This document shows positions 43,287 through 52,803 of a DNA stretch of 64,000 nt, in pieces. The stretch comes from Marasmius tenuissimus. Its lineage: Eukaryota > Basidiomycota > Agaricomycetes > Agaricales > Marasmiaceae. The stretch covers positions 2,790,001 through 2,854,000 of the forward strand of contig JAQOTA010000069.1 of the NCBI GenBank assembly GCA_029532415.1, written 5' to 3'. Made by a program: the position numbers and the translations under genes. Numbering within the stretch: the first letter of the stretch is position 1; every line of letters begins with the position of its first letter. Under the pieces are notes generated by a model, which worked only from the letters and a program-made list of their open reading frames with translations, was not told the DNA's origin and searched no databases.

Positions 43287-44941
43287 TCAGTACTGTCGTG
43301 GTGACCTCCCTTCTTCTTCCAGTCGAGGAATACGCTGCGCCATGAACTCCAATCGGGTGATAAGCTCTTGGTCGGGCGTACCGACAGTTGTGCTACTAAC
43401 TCGTGTTGTTCCACGCCTTCTCAGATCCGTGACCAACCCTGTATTTGAGTTCGTGTCCCCTGGATGCGGTTCTCCTGATTCTACCGGTACCGTCTCGGCT
43501 TGCAATAGAACTGAGAACGGCGCCTCATCGACACCGGATTCGTTAGTGGCCGAGGAAGAGCCCAGCGAAATCCAGGAAGCTTCAGCGTCGTATTCCATTT
43601 CCCTGACTGCTCTAGTGTTACCTGTTTGGACAGGTCCGGGGGTTAAAGATGCTTTATATCGAAGTGGGCGAAGAGGGGGAGGTTGGTTTGTGAGCTGCAT
43701 TGGTTCCGGTGTTATTTGCTCTATCTCCCGGACCGAAACTAGGAGGTTCCTTGCAGACGAAGGTGGATCTGCGGGTATCGTGTCGTCGAGGAGTACAAAA
43801 TTGGAAGGTGAAGCTCGATCGCTGCTCGACAGACCTTGGTGTTCTGATACCATCAACCGTCAGTTCTGCAGTGACAGATCGAAAAAAAGCGATGAACCAG
43901 AACTTACGGCGTCTGTGTCTTCGTAAGAGGAGAACCACGACAACGACTGTGATGATAAAAGCCACGAGCCCCCCGATTATCCCACCAATGAGTGCCGGCA
44001 TGCGTAATTGCGCGGTGGTAACGCCGATGGTCGAGGTACTGGCTCCTGCCGTGGTACTGGTCTGCACTGTCGCGGAGGCGGTCCCGGGATGAGACGGGAA
44101 AGGGTATGGCCTGTGACGTAAATTTTGAGTGGCATTGCCTTCAGAAGTACGAGCAGGTCTGTACGCATACTGACAAATCACTCGAGGTCAGCTGTCCTGG
44201 TTCTGTCGAAACTGCGGCAGAAGATGATAATGGAGGTTGGCTGGTGGGTTTCATCGAGGAAAGGTCTGAGATTGTTGATACTGAGACTGATGTTAATGGT
44301 ACGTCGGTGGAAGAGACACTGAGAACGGAAGGTCTTGTTGTCGGTGTACTAGAGGGCGTAGCAGTGAAAGAAGCCTGAACCACCGTCATAATGTCCCCCG
44401 GGCACTTATCCTCTCCGTCGCCACTCAAGAAGACATGAGCAAACAAAATGACAGAGAATAGCACAAGTACTTACCGATCGGAATTGTACGCAACTGGGCA
44501 CCAAAGTTGCACCTCCCTAAAATGACGAAACATTTACAGTATCAGGAAGGGTGTCTCGCGCTCCACGTAAAGGAAATGAGAGAGATCAGATTCACCCTGT
44601 TTTCGTGGGCCTCAAAGTAAAAACACCGCTTGAAGCGGTCGAAACAGTCCTCGATATTCCTAGCTCTCCCGCAGTATACAGATTGGTGTCCAACAAGTAT
44701 GCGTAGAAAGAGAGTGGGACCAAGTCCGAGCTCTCCCGATGCCATGAAAACGTATAATACCGAGAAATCGTCATTGTCGCCGGAAGAGGTCGTTCGACAT
44801 GAAAAGCGGTTGCGAACAGCACGGGGGAAAAGTGGACCACGAGCAGATAGAGAAGTGACACGCTGAAAGTGCTGGAACTTGCCGACATACAAATCAGTTG
44901 GTCTGGATTTGAGAGGGTGGAATAACTCACTAGTACGCCAT
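43287..44941 (-). CDS. Mucin-like single-pass membrane protein, subfamily 1 (copy A)
   Basis: The ATG at 44941 (ATGGCGTACTA, GTGAGT donor) is spliced to SSTFSVSLLYLLVVHFSPVL, the signal peptide; the Met at 44888 is an alternative. The ectodomain (TMTISRYYTFSWHRESSDL) ends RPTKTG at 44596. Exon 44516-44475 gives EVQLWCPVAYNSD. The next exon has CPGDIMTVVQA and a Thr/Ser/Pro stalk. The TM exon has MPALIGGIIGGLVAFIITVV ending LRRHRRR with a GTAAGT donor near 43905. The tail (43850-43287) ends LITRLEFMAQRIPRLEEEGR then SPRQY, so the PPxY is altered to SPRQY. The stalk-TM junction could not be resolved to one splice site. Confidence 0.7.
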
Positions 44942-45149
44942 CTTACAAGCTTCAACTCGAAGGTAAAGAAGAAAGGGAATGACCGGTAGGTACCCTAGAT
45001 GCGGGAGATATACGGCCATGGAACATATGATTTGGTTGTTCAGTCATATTCACAAAATCCATCAATCAGATTGAGATGCTGGTTGCTTGCGGGACTGGTT
45101 CGCCGTTCGGCCTGGAGTAGGCATTCGATGAAGCAAGTTTGAGCTTTAT

Positions 45150-45455
45150 CGTCTAGAAGAGACGCTGAGGTCTTGGGACTATGTAAGATGTTTGAACAAC
45201 TTCGTTAATGACCGTGAACTCGGGGTAAACGAATGGTAATTCAACAACTGCTGAAGACCCGAACAAGATTGAAGTAATCAGATACAGGCTCACCTCGTAA
45301 CTACTCACATCGCCCAAGGAAAACGCGTGAGCGAATGCCTCCATTATCGACTGCGATATTGTTCATTATCCAGGTTGCTGTTCCAGTTCGCCCAATAGTG
45401 ATGGTGGTCCCCAGTCATTGTTCAACAATTACGGTTTGAAAAGGGCTTGGTCCGA
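45150..45455 (-). other. Possible gene fragment
   Basis: A protein-like stretch (TTITIGRTGTATWIMNNIA, about 45405-45350) is followed by GGIRSRVFLG and a possible GTGAGT donor at 45310. Further down is a 63-codon ORF ending VPRPQRLF (45153). The combination resembles part of a secreted or surface protein, but no complete gene could be built. Confidence 0.25.
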
Positions 45456-45522
45456 TAAAACCGAACTCACACGTGGGCATGGTTACGGCTTGCCGCCGCT
45501 AATTCAGGCTACAGCCTATAAC

Positions 45523-45761
45523 TACTGTACCATTTCGAGATATTCGTCAGGGGGTGTGACCTGTGACCAAAAGTTTCACCTTTTGGTTTCGACAGGAAGG
45601 TTGGTCCGCCGTGACCAGCCGGAAATTTTTCCGAAATTCGTCGTTTTTGGGTCATTTCTGGGCCAAATTTGGGCCTGGGACGCGTGACAGGGTGTGACAT
45701 TTCACCATTTTTGGGTCCCCTGTGACGCGTGACCTGACGATCATCTCGAAATGGTACAGTA
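45523..45761. mobile_element. MITE D with 19-20 bp TIRs
   Basis: The left end TACTGTACCATTTCGAGAT and the right end ATCTCGAAATGGTACAGTA are perfect inverses; adjoining bases (TCGTCAGG and CCTGACGA) extend the pairing with a short offset. TA at both ends would be the duplicated target, as for Tc1/mariner-type MITEs. The 239-bp element has no coding capacity. Confidence 0.75.
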
Positions 45762-46130
45762 CTCTCAACACCTACCCCCCAGAGCATCGCTCAATTTCAC
45801 CCCTTCACTATATTCTCGCATGCGAGGCTATCACGGAGTCCAAGGCCGGCCCTGGATCGTATAGTAACAAAGACTCGGAGTTTGGATGATACGGGAATTA
45901 ATTGTCGTTTGATTGAAGACAGTAAATGTGCACGTAGCAAATCGAACGAACACCGTATGCTTTGTCGCATAGTTTGATATCTCACAGGTTCTCCTTCTGT
46001 TGTTGTCAACTGGCGAGAGTCGGAGAGACAACTCCGACTCCTTGGAACATGCAGTGCTAGTCTCCTTCGAAGGTCGATATTGAAAGATAATAACTACCAG
46101 AGCCCTAACTCGAACTTTTCCTTCCATGTC

Positions 46131-46410
46131 TTATCCCCTTCGGTCTGGAAAATACTCAGGCGGCGACTCCAGTTGCCGAGCCGTAAGCTGGGCTCTGGCA
46201 TCGAGTGCTTACTGTTCATGTTCACAGATAGCTGGTCCGATCGGTTGCGCAGGAATCGCGACTACGTGCAGCCTTGTACGTCTCGTACATACCTCATCTT
46301 CCAGCCTCCAGGACTTACGTCTATGTTTTCCAGGACCAATACCCAACCCCAACAAGCAACAACATATTTCTTCGCCAAACCGCTTTTGCCCTCCCTCGTG
46401 TGAGTGCATG
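46131..46410 (-). pseudogene. C-terminal remnant of a membrane-family gene (copy K)
   Basis: The minus strand ends LDARAQLTARQLESPPEYFP then DRRG and a stop at 46131-46133, matching the LDARLEFMTQRI...PPGY end of copy F and carrying a perfect PPEY. Just upstream a GTAAGTCC donor (near 46320) follows a hydrophobic but decayed transmembrane-like stretch. Signal peptide and ectodomain were not found upstream. Confidence 0.5.
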
Positions 46411-47129
46411 ATATCTTGACGTTCTCGTTGAATTTCAGCTGACCCTTACATACATCCAGCCTTACACGGAATACTAGGAAAGGGCCAATGCTGTTGGAGC
46501 CGCTATGGGTGTGTGTACATTATCTTTTTGTGGTCTTCTCTCGCTGACTGCAATTCTGCAGATTGAGCAATGCTGAGCGCGAAGCAGGCGGGCCGCACAT
46601 GTGGCCAGATTGAGATGATCACAGCAGGTATATGGGTCGTAGCGTAGCGTAGCCAATCGTGTACTGGACAGTTTGCATGAACATCAATGACTTTTTACCC
46701 CAATAATTTTTCATGTCATGTCAGGACAAAGTAAACATATGTCGAGTTGTGTGAATGGCCGGAGCAAGAGAACTGAAGAATTGAAGAAGAACCTACGAAG
46801 TACATCTGCAGATTCTGCGAATAATAAACCCATAAACAACTCATTGAGTATACCAAATTATTGTGAAGTGATGCGACTGCCATCAGGGGACATGTGTAAT
46901 AACCATAATTTGTCTAATTATCGATAAAATACATAATTCTTACACTTTTCCCAATGAAAATGGCTATCACAGTTTTCCTGATGATACTGTCTCCGTTGTT
47001 GACTCCTCGTACGTGTCGAGGTGGACCTTTCGTATTTCATTCGAATGTCGGGAGAGTCTGAGGTTTGGGAAAATATGCCGCAACATCTTGAATCTTTGCT
47101 CTCCTTTGCTTGTCGGCTTTCCTCAGGCT
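46411..47129. other. Intergenic, AT-rich, nothing recognised
   Basis: ORFs of 60-70 codons only. Composition shifts to AT-rich, CpG-poor sequence from about 46,680, marking the entry into transposon-derived DNA. Confidence 0.35.
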
Positions 47130-47135
47130 ACTTTT

Positions 47136-48451
47136 TATGAGTGTCCAAATGGGAAAATATTATTTTTTCCCCCGCGACATACTTTCCCCTTCCCCCCCGT
47201 TATCCCCCACAATATTATGTGTTCCCACGGGGGATTCTGGCATGTTGGCTAGGCGCCTAAATATTTTCCGTATATCTCCCAGCTCTCAGGTGCGTCCTAT
47301 AGGCCAGGCTCAGTAATCTAAGCTAAAATAAGTATCATACTACTCTTTTGTACCTAATAGGACTGTGCATGTTCGATATTTAACATTTCTAAGCTGTTCT
47401 GACTTCCCTGCACTCTAGTTTCTAATATAGGCACCCACAAGTGCTTAGGCATAGTGATCTAGGTATACTGAGTGTTCAAGAGATTGATTGGGACTATTCA
47501 AGTGACATTACAGATTTTCTAGCTTTTCTGAGTGATGTAACTCCCTTAATACCACCTTCACCACTACAGAAAGTATACATCACTGCATATATTAACATGT
47601 TGAGGACCCAGGAGGATGCATAACTATCTACAGGAACACAAATGATGTTGCATTCCAGGCCAAAACCCTCCAAAGTTGTAGTGGAAACGTGACTTACTCT
47701 CACGGCCGTCGCGTTGCGACTCATCTCTCGATTCATTTCTCTGACTCACGTACCTGACTCTCTGTACTTATAGACTCATGGTTTTGAATCATACTATATA
47801 CTTATAACTCATATATACGTGTCTTGACTCTTCTGTGACTCCTATAGCTTACAAAACTCCTACATATTCATGAATAGGACCCTGTAGTACTTTAGTATAT
47901 AAAGGGATTGTCAACACTGTAAATTACTCTAACTTTCTCTCAATATATCTAGTTGAAAACGTTCTCTTACGGTGTGACCTCAAGACTGTGAACTTCATTA
48001 GTAGTGGTGTGATCCTTTGTCACAAATTCACTACAAAATTCCAGCATATTCCATCCACAATGTTCAAGCATATTGTCATGGCATTGCCTAGTTGCTGTAG
48101 AAATTTGAGCACCTAAAAATTAAATACAACTCAGACTCTGACACTCAAGATGGTAGATGGGTGAATGTTGGCACTGTAAGGGTGTCAGAACAGCTTGGAA
48201 ATGTTAGATATTGGACACACATAGTCCTATTAGGTACAAAAGAGTGATATGATACTTACTTTAGCTTAGATTACTGAGCCTGGCCTGTGGGACACACCTG
48301 AGTATTGGGAAATATGTGGAGAACATTTAGGCGCCCAGCTAACATACCAGAATCCCCCGCGGAAACACATAAAATTGTCGGGAATAACGGGGGGGGAAGG
48401 GAAAAGTACTTCGCGGGGGGAAAATAATATTTTCCCATTTGGACACTCATA
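47136..48451. mobile_element. Complete short long-TIR transposon (T0), 6-bp target duplication
   Basis: The left end starts TATGAGTGTCCAAATGGGAA and the right end finishes with its inverse, ending GGACACTCATA at 48451. The flanking sequence is ACTTTT on both sides (47130-47135 and 48452-48457), a perfect 6-bp duplication. The TIRs run about 270-290 bp on each side, with matching stretches such as TCTAAGCTAAA and TTTGTACCTAATAGGAC. The 750-bp interior has no gene. The element must be mobilised in trans, probably by a transposase like that at 61.1-63.2 kb. TAT termini and 6-bp duplications are what I recall for the IS3EU superfamily. Confidence 0.85.
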
Positions 48452-48621
48452 ACTTTTGACGTGTTACTGACCTATTTTATTCATTTTGTATGGGGTTCTC
48501 CATGTGACGAAAAATTTTGCCGGGGCAAATTTGTATGGCGGGCAAATGACCGATGACAAAAATGAAACGAGTGAAGAGACGGCGATGGCTATAGCTGCTG
48601 CAAGCAGAAAACTGCAGAGAA

Positions 48622-49216
48622 TACTGACCTATTTCAATCAATTCGGATGTCACACGTCACACCTACTTTTGGGAAACCCCGCCATTAGGCCCTGTTCGGC
48701 AAAAAGAATCTGGTGGATTCTCTGCAGATTCTTGCAAGAATCCACTCAGATTCTTTGCGCACTGTTGTCATGACGTGATGCCGTGGACCGTACAGTTAAC
48801 TCCTTGTGACCGGACCGGCTACTTGCTGACCTGTGCACCTATGAGTGCCTACAACCCAGCAGAGACTATTGTAGGCTATATAATCTACTAAGAGCATTCC
48901 TGTGTATATGCTCATAGGCATAGCTCACTTAGGTTATTGAAATACCATACCTACTGCTGGTGGATGCTCCCTTCAGGCCATGCACCAACACCAGCATCAC
49001 AATCCAGTCACAGCCGGGTCACAATATCATAACGCGTTACCACCGCCAAGACTTGGAAATAATCTGGTCGGATTCTTGCAATAATCTGCGAAGAATCAAC
49101 CAGATTATTTTTACCGAACAGGGCCTTATTTTTTCCACTATTTATGGGATTTTTTAGCAAAACAAATCTCCGTGGAAAAGTCACGTGCCATCCGAATTGA
49201 TTGAAATAGGTCAGTA
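48622..49216. mobile_element. MITE B inserted into MITE A2
   Basis: The ends are TACTGACCTATTTCAATCAA and its inverse TTGATTGAAATAGGTCAGTA. The termini resemble MITE A but the interior differs. Removing it with one TA restores the MITE A2 sequence (GCAGAGAA-TA-GCTGATCTGG, compare the inverse of A1), so this is a true nested insertion with a TA duplication. It contains MITE C. Confidence 0.75.
48688..49125. mobile_element. MITE C, PIF/Harbinger-like, inside MITE B
   Basis: The left end GGCCCTGTTCGGCAAAAAGA and the right-end inverse GGCCCTGTTCGGTAAAAATA define the element, with further pairing over GCAGATT and AATCTGGT motifs. TTA lies on both sides (48685-48687 and 49126-49128), the 3-bp duplication typical of PIF/Harbinger and Tourist-type MITEs. 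438 bp, no ORF. Confidence 0.75.
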
Positions 49217-49356
49217 GCTGATCTGGGCTAAAAGGTCCTGAAAAAGGTAAATTTCTTGCCTTGCTCGAGGCTTTGGGAAAGTTGTCACATACTGGGACAA
49301 TTCGTACGACCCCCCTTTGACTGGGTGATCATACGAAAATTTTTTGTATGCCCAAA

Positions 49357-49914
49357 GACGAACACCGAGCTCAGTCGTCTCGGGATCTTTCAACAGATTA
49401 TGGACCCTATAGAAAGGGATGGGGTAACAAATGCTCGGAAACTCGTGCTGGAGTCATTGATCCCAAATTGTTGTTAGTATGTCTAAGAGCTGTCGTTGTA
49501 CCCAGTGGTCTTCTTTCTCTGCATGCATCAATAGGTGGTTATAACAGAGGAGCTGTTTGCTGTAGAGGTGGCAAAACTCCTCAGAGCGATGCTAGCAAGC
49601 CAGCTGGTGATGTGATAGAGCAGAACCATGCCACGACACGCGGAACTAGCTACGAGACTGTCATGTGAGCCTATCTAGGGCAGGCTCTAAGCTAGAACCC
49701 CCTACTACATTGTATAGTACCGTGTCTCTCCTGCTTGCTAGGAATTCTCGTTGGTCGTCCGTTATATGGTGCTCAATACCCCAACAAAAAAGATCAGTGG
49801 TTTTAAGCACAGCCCCAATGTCGCTAATATCCCATTCTCTGCTTGGGAGAAAGTACCACTGGCCAAGATTCTTCAAGTTACATAAACCGAAAGCGATTGC
49901 TATCTTTTACCAGT
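49357..49914. other. Unassigned stretch
   Basis: A minus-strand ORF at 49661-49876 (start KNLGQWYFLPSREWDISDI) looks protein-like and ends SLEPALDRLT. It lies downstream of the stop of the next entry and cannot be joined to it. No family was recognised. A plus-strand ORF over the same bases is probably its shadow. Confidence 0.3.
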
Positions 49915-50070
49915 TCACCAGCCACCACTCGGAGATATCCTTGAGGAGTGATAATCCGGGGGTGCTTGGTCGGCTTCCAGCCTTCCGATTCTCTCTGCCA
50001 TTTCCTGAAACCGAGCCCGCACCTCCGGACCTATTGAGTCACTGAGATTGCCACTTTGGCCCGATTATTA
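49915..50070 (-). pseudogene. C-terminal remnant of a membrane-family gene (copy N)
   Basis: The minus strand reads RFQEMAERIGRLEADQAPPD then YHSSRISPSGGW and a stop at 49915-49917. The RIxRLExD helix and PPDY motif are those of the family (compare copy G, PPDY). A stop lies about 50 codons upstream and the transposon T1 begins at 50177, so the rest of the gene was probably removed or displaced. Confidence 0.5.
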
Positions 50071-50176
50071 GCATTGCTCCCATCTTGAAAGCCACCTTGT
50101 CGGAGATCCAGGTATGTTTGTCTCCTCATCCCTCAATGTAATAGCTGAACTGTTGACTACAACCTCAAACGGCAGT

Positions 50177-50524
50177 TTGCCCCCCTGACCTAACTTGGGT
50201 GTCCCCCCGTATTATGTCTTTTCCGCGCGTACTCTACCTTTCCCACGCATACTCCAGGTTTTTCGCGCGCCTGCTAAAATTTCCACGCGCGCAATCAGGT
50301 TTCCCCACGGAATTTCACATATGCACTTACAGGCGCCTAGGCTAATTCCCACACGTATTCTACATCTTTCGTTGTTCCTCACACCTCAGGCATAGTTTAC
50401 TAAGCTAAGCCATGTATTAGAACATTGAAATATGATGTATAAGAGTACTCACTGCAATTTCCTAACACTTCTGAGCAGAATTGACTGACCTACAGCAACA
50501 AAAGTCTCTGACTATCACAAATAG
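50177..50524 (+). repeat. Left terminal inverted repeat of T1
   Basis: Matches 54927-55301 in inverse orientation with few differences, and also the T2 arm split over 55330-55420 and 56437-56720. It includes alternating CGCGC stretches between AT-rich parts. The terminal 35 bases present at the right end are missing here. Confidence 0.7.
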
Positions 50525-51685
50525 CACTCAGTTCCAAAAATTCTCATCAGCAGCAGCTGATCACCATATGGTGATGGCATGCTCTACAATGTCTGTGTGT
50601 TGCCTGGTTCCAAATTCGAGGAACGAGAATTAGGCTTTTTCCGTCCTGGAAACAATTTCTCACCAAAGGTTAAGATGTGAGCTGTCACCATCATAAGCGT
50701 TGGGTTCGCTGTTCACTCATTCTCTTCTCCCTAAACCCATTCCATTTGCCTTGCTTACCATCACTTGCATATTCACTTAAAATCCCAGGACAGACAGGCC
50801 AGCAGTGTTCTCAGACCCTCTCAACTGCATGGAATGGAGAACGGCACGTCGGCACCTCCAGAACCCAAGGTAGATGCTCAATCTTGTCTGACAGATGAGT
50901 GTATATGTCACCACAATATTGCCAGCCTTGAAATTCTGCTAGACCCCTTCTGCCATCAGCAACAGTTTAGATTTTGTCCTCAGTTCTCAGGATAGGCCGT
51001 TGCTAATTTTTGTGATTGTCTTTCTCTTTTACACCGCTGACAACGTCTGCCTCCTGCATTATTTCTCATACATATCAGGGGTTCCCAAGCCAGGGCTTAC
51101 ATTCTATCTTTTATTGTGCATAGAGGTCATCCCCTTTCACTTTCCAACCAGTAATGCTCAACGCGGCATTGCTGTTGAGAACTGGCAACACTTGCATGGC
51201 TGTGGACAGTGGCACTTCCAGCTTAGACACATCAAATATGTCACGAAGTGCTGAGCGTCTATCGGAGACGGCGGAGGCAGAGTGCGGTGGTAGCAAGCTA
51301 GGAGAGGAGCAGCGGGCTTGACTCAGGCAGAGATAAGGCAGAACTGGTCCCAACAACAAGAGGTCAAGATGAGGGACCAGGTGAAGACTAGCTAGCTTAT
51401 ATACTTATCCTACAGTCAGAGCTGGAGTCGGAGTGGCTACCCATGAGTCGTGTATGAGTAAGTATGAGTCAAGGATGAATAAGGAATGAGTCGATATGAG
51501 ATAATGGGATGGCTGCGCGATGTGGGTTAAAGCTGCGCGATGGTGGGTTAAGAAAGGGAATCGTGAGAAATAAGGATGTATAGTAAGTGACCGTGAGAAA
51601 AGAACATGTGATAATCATGTGAGCAAATGGTGGGGGGAAAAGTGGTGTCTTCATGACAAAATACAACAAATCACTGTAATCTGGC

Positions 51686-52414
51686 TTGCGCAATGGAGTA
51701 GTTCAGCGGGTCCATGCAACCATTGTTGATGGGGGACCCGGGAAGCTCCCCCAAGACCTGCCCCTTGGATTTCGCCCTCATCTATGTATGTTAGCTTGGA
51801 TAGAATTTACTCAATTTTGCCACCAAGCTGCCTTATTTGGGGTGATTTTCCCCAAATTTCTTCTTAATCACAGTAAAAATGCTGAGGAAAACACTCTCCA
51901 GTCAGCGGCAGCAGTCTCAATATCAACATTCCCCACGTCCTTCTTGCTTATTACTAGGATCCCATCACTGCGCACAATTTGGGGTGGTGCTGAAGGCGTT
52001 GTCACCTACGTTAATGGTGTTGACCTTGTGCTGATGTGGTCTCAGCTATGTTATACCTGGACTGAGATTGACCAGTTTTGGGCTCTCATCTATGTTATTC
52101 TGGGACAGGCTCTTAGGGGAGCCTCTTGGGCCCTGTTGATGAATAGATCAATGGGCATAACCTTGTGGTTTCAGACTCTCAGTGAATACTATTGTTGTGA
52201 GGGTGGAGTTATCAGAGTGACACCTAACAGTTCAGCAAATAATGAGGGTCAGGAGTTTTTAGACGGATATAGCACTCTAATGACAGGTCAATCTGACAAC
52301 TTGCACAATGAAATCAGCACACCTAACTGTTCAGTAGCTTCAGGCTGGGTCTACAATGACCACAATTGGTGCAGAATATCTGTTAAGACTTCTTTGAGTG
52401 TCTCCGGTGTTTGA
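51686..52414 (+). CDS. Uncharacterised 242-codon ORF in the T1-specific segment
   Basis: This is the longest open frame of T1. It has a hydrophobic, Trp-rich middle (LVLMWSQLCYTWTEIDQFWA, IYVILGQALRGASWALL) and a Ser/Asn-rich C-terminus with two Cys. No domain was recognised. The bases are CpG-poor like the surrounding transposon DNA, and no paralogue is in the window, so it could be chance; it may equally be a captured passenger gene. Confidence 0.3.
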   Translation: MRNGVVQRVHATIVDGGPGKLPQDLPLGFRPHLCMLAWIEFTQFCHQAALFGVIFPKFLLNHSKNAEENTLQSAAAVSISTFPTSFLLITRIPSLRTIWGGAEGVVTYVNGVDLVLMWSQLCYTWTEIDQFWALIYVILGQALRGASWALLMNRSMGITLWFQTLSEYYCCEGGVIRVTPNSSANNEGQEFLDGYSTLMTGQSDNLHNEISTPNCSVASGWVYNDHNWCRISVKTSLSVSGV

Positions 52415-52803
52415 AGCCCACCTGCCAGATTGGTGGTCTTGGCCGCCTAGTCATCAAATCTGTGTCTAAGATGGCTGCAACATTCCCAAACAGATTCCAA
52501 CCACTTGAAAACCATTAAGCTCAGTGCTCATGAAATTTACACCACCAAAGGTGTTGAGGACTACTCAACTCTTGGCCTGAAAGCACCCCTCAATCAGGTG
52601 GTCAATATGTCTTTGTTGCAGATGCTCATCTCGGATTCTTTGAATTTGGACCTGCTGGCAGAGCTGGCTGATACCCCAAGTTCGACTTAAACCACCAAGA
52701 ACCACCCCCTCATCACAGATTGAGGTCCTCTCCACCCTTTAAATACAGGTGTGCTTAGAAACTTTCTCTTTTATATGTACATTTGACCAGTTTAAAAAGA
52801 TAC

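Larger units (their letters stand above)
48465..49356. mobile_element. MITE A2, interrupted and truncated
   Basis: This is an inverted relative of MITE A1 (23244-23627). 48465-48621 matches its right half (shared GACGAAAAATTTTGCCGG), and 49217-49356 matches its left half (shared GTCACATACTGGGACAATTC). Between them MITE B is inserted. The distal end is missing: the similarity stops at about 49356 without the TACTGACC terminus. Confidence 0.65.

Noticed and set aside
42000..44400. Plus-strand ORFs such as 43342-43926 (194 codons)
   Set aside because: They mirror the tail exon of copy A; the minus-strand reading has paralogues and splice sites, these do not.
51660..51760. tRNA-like 5' half (GTAGTTCAGCGGGT) suggesting a tRNA gene or SINE
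   Set aside because: No convincing anticodon or T arm follows and no B box; treated as chance similarity.
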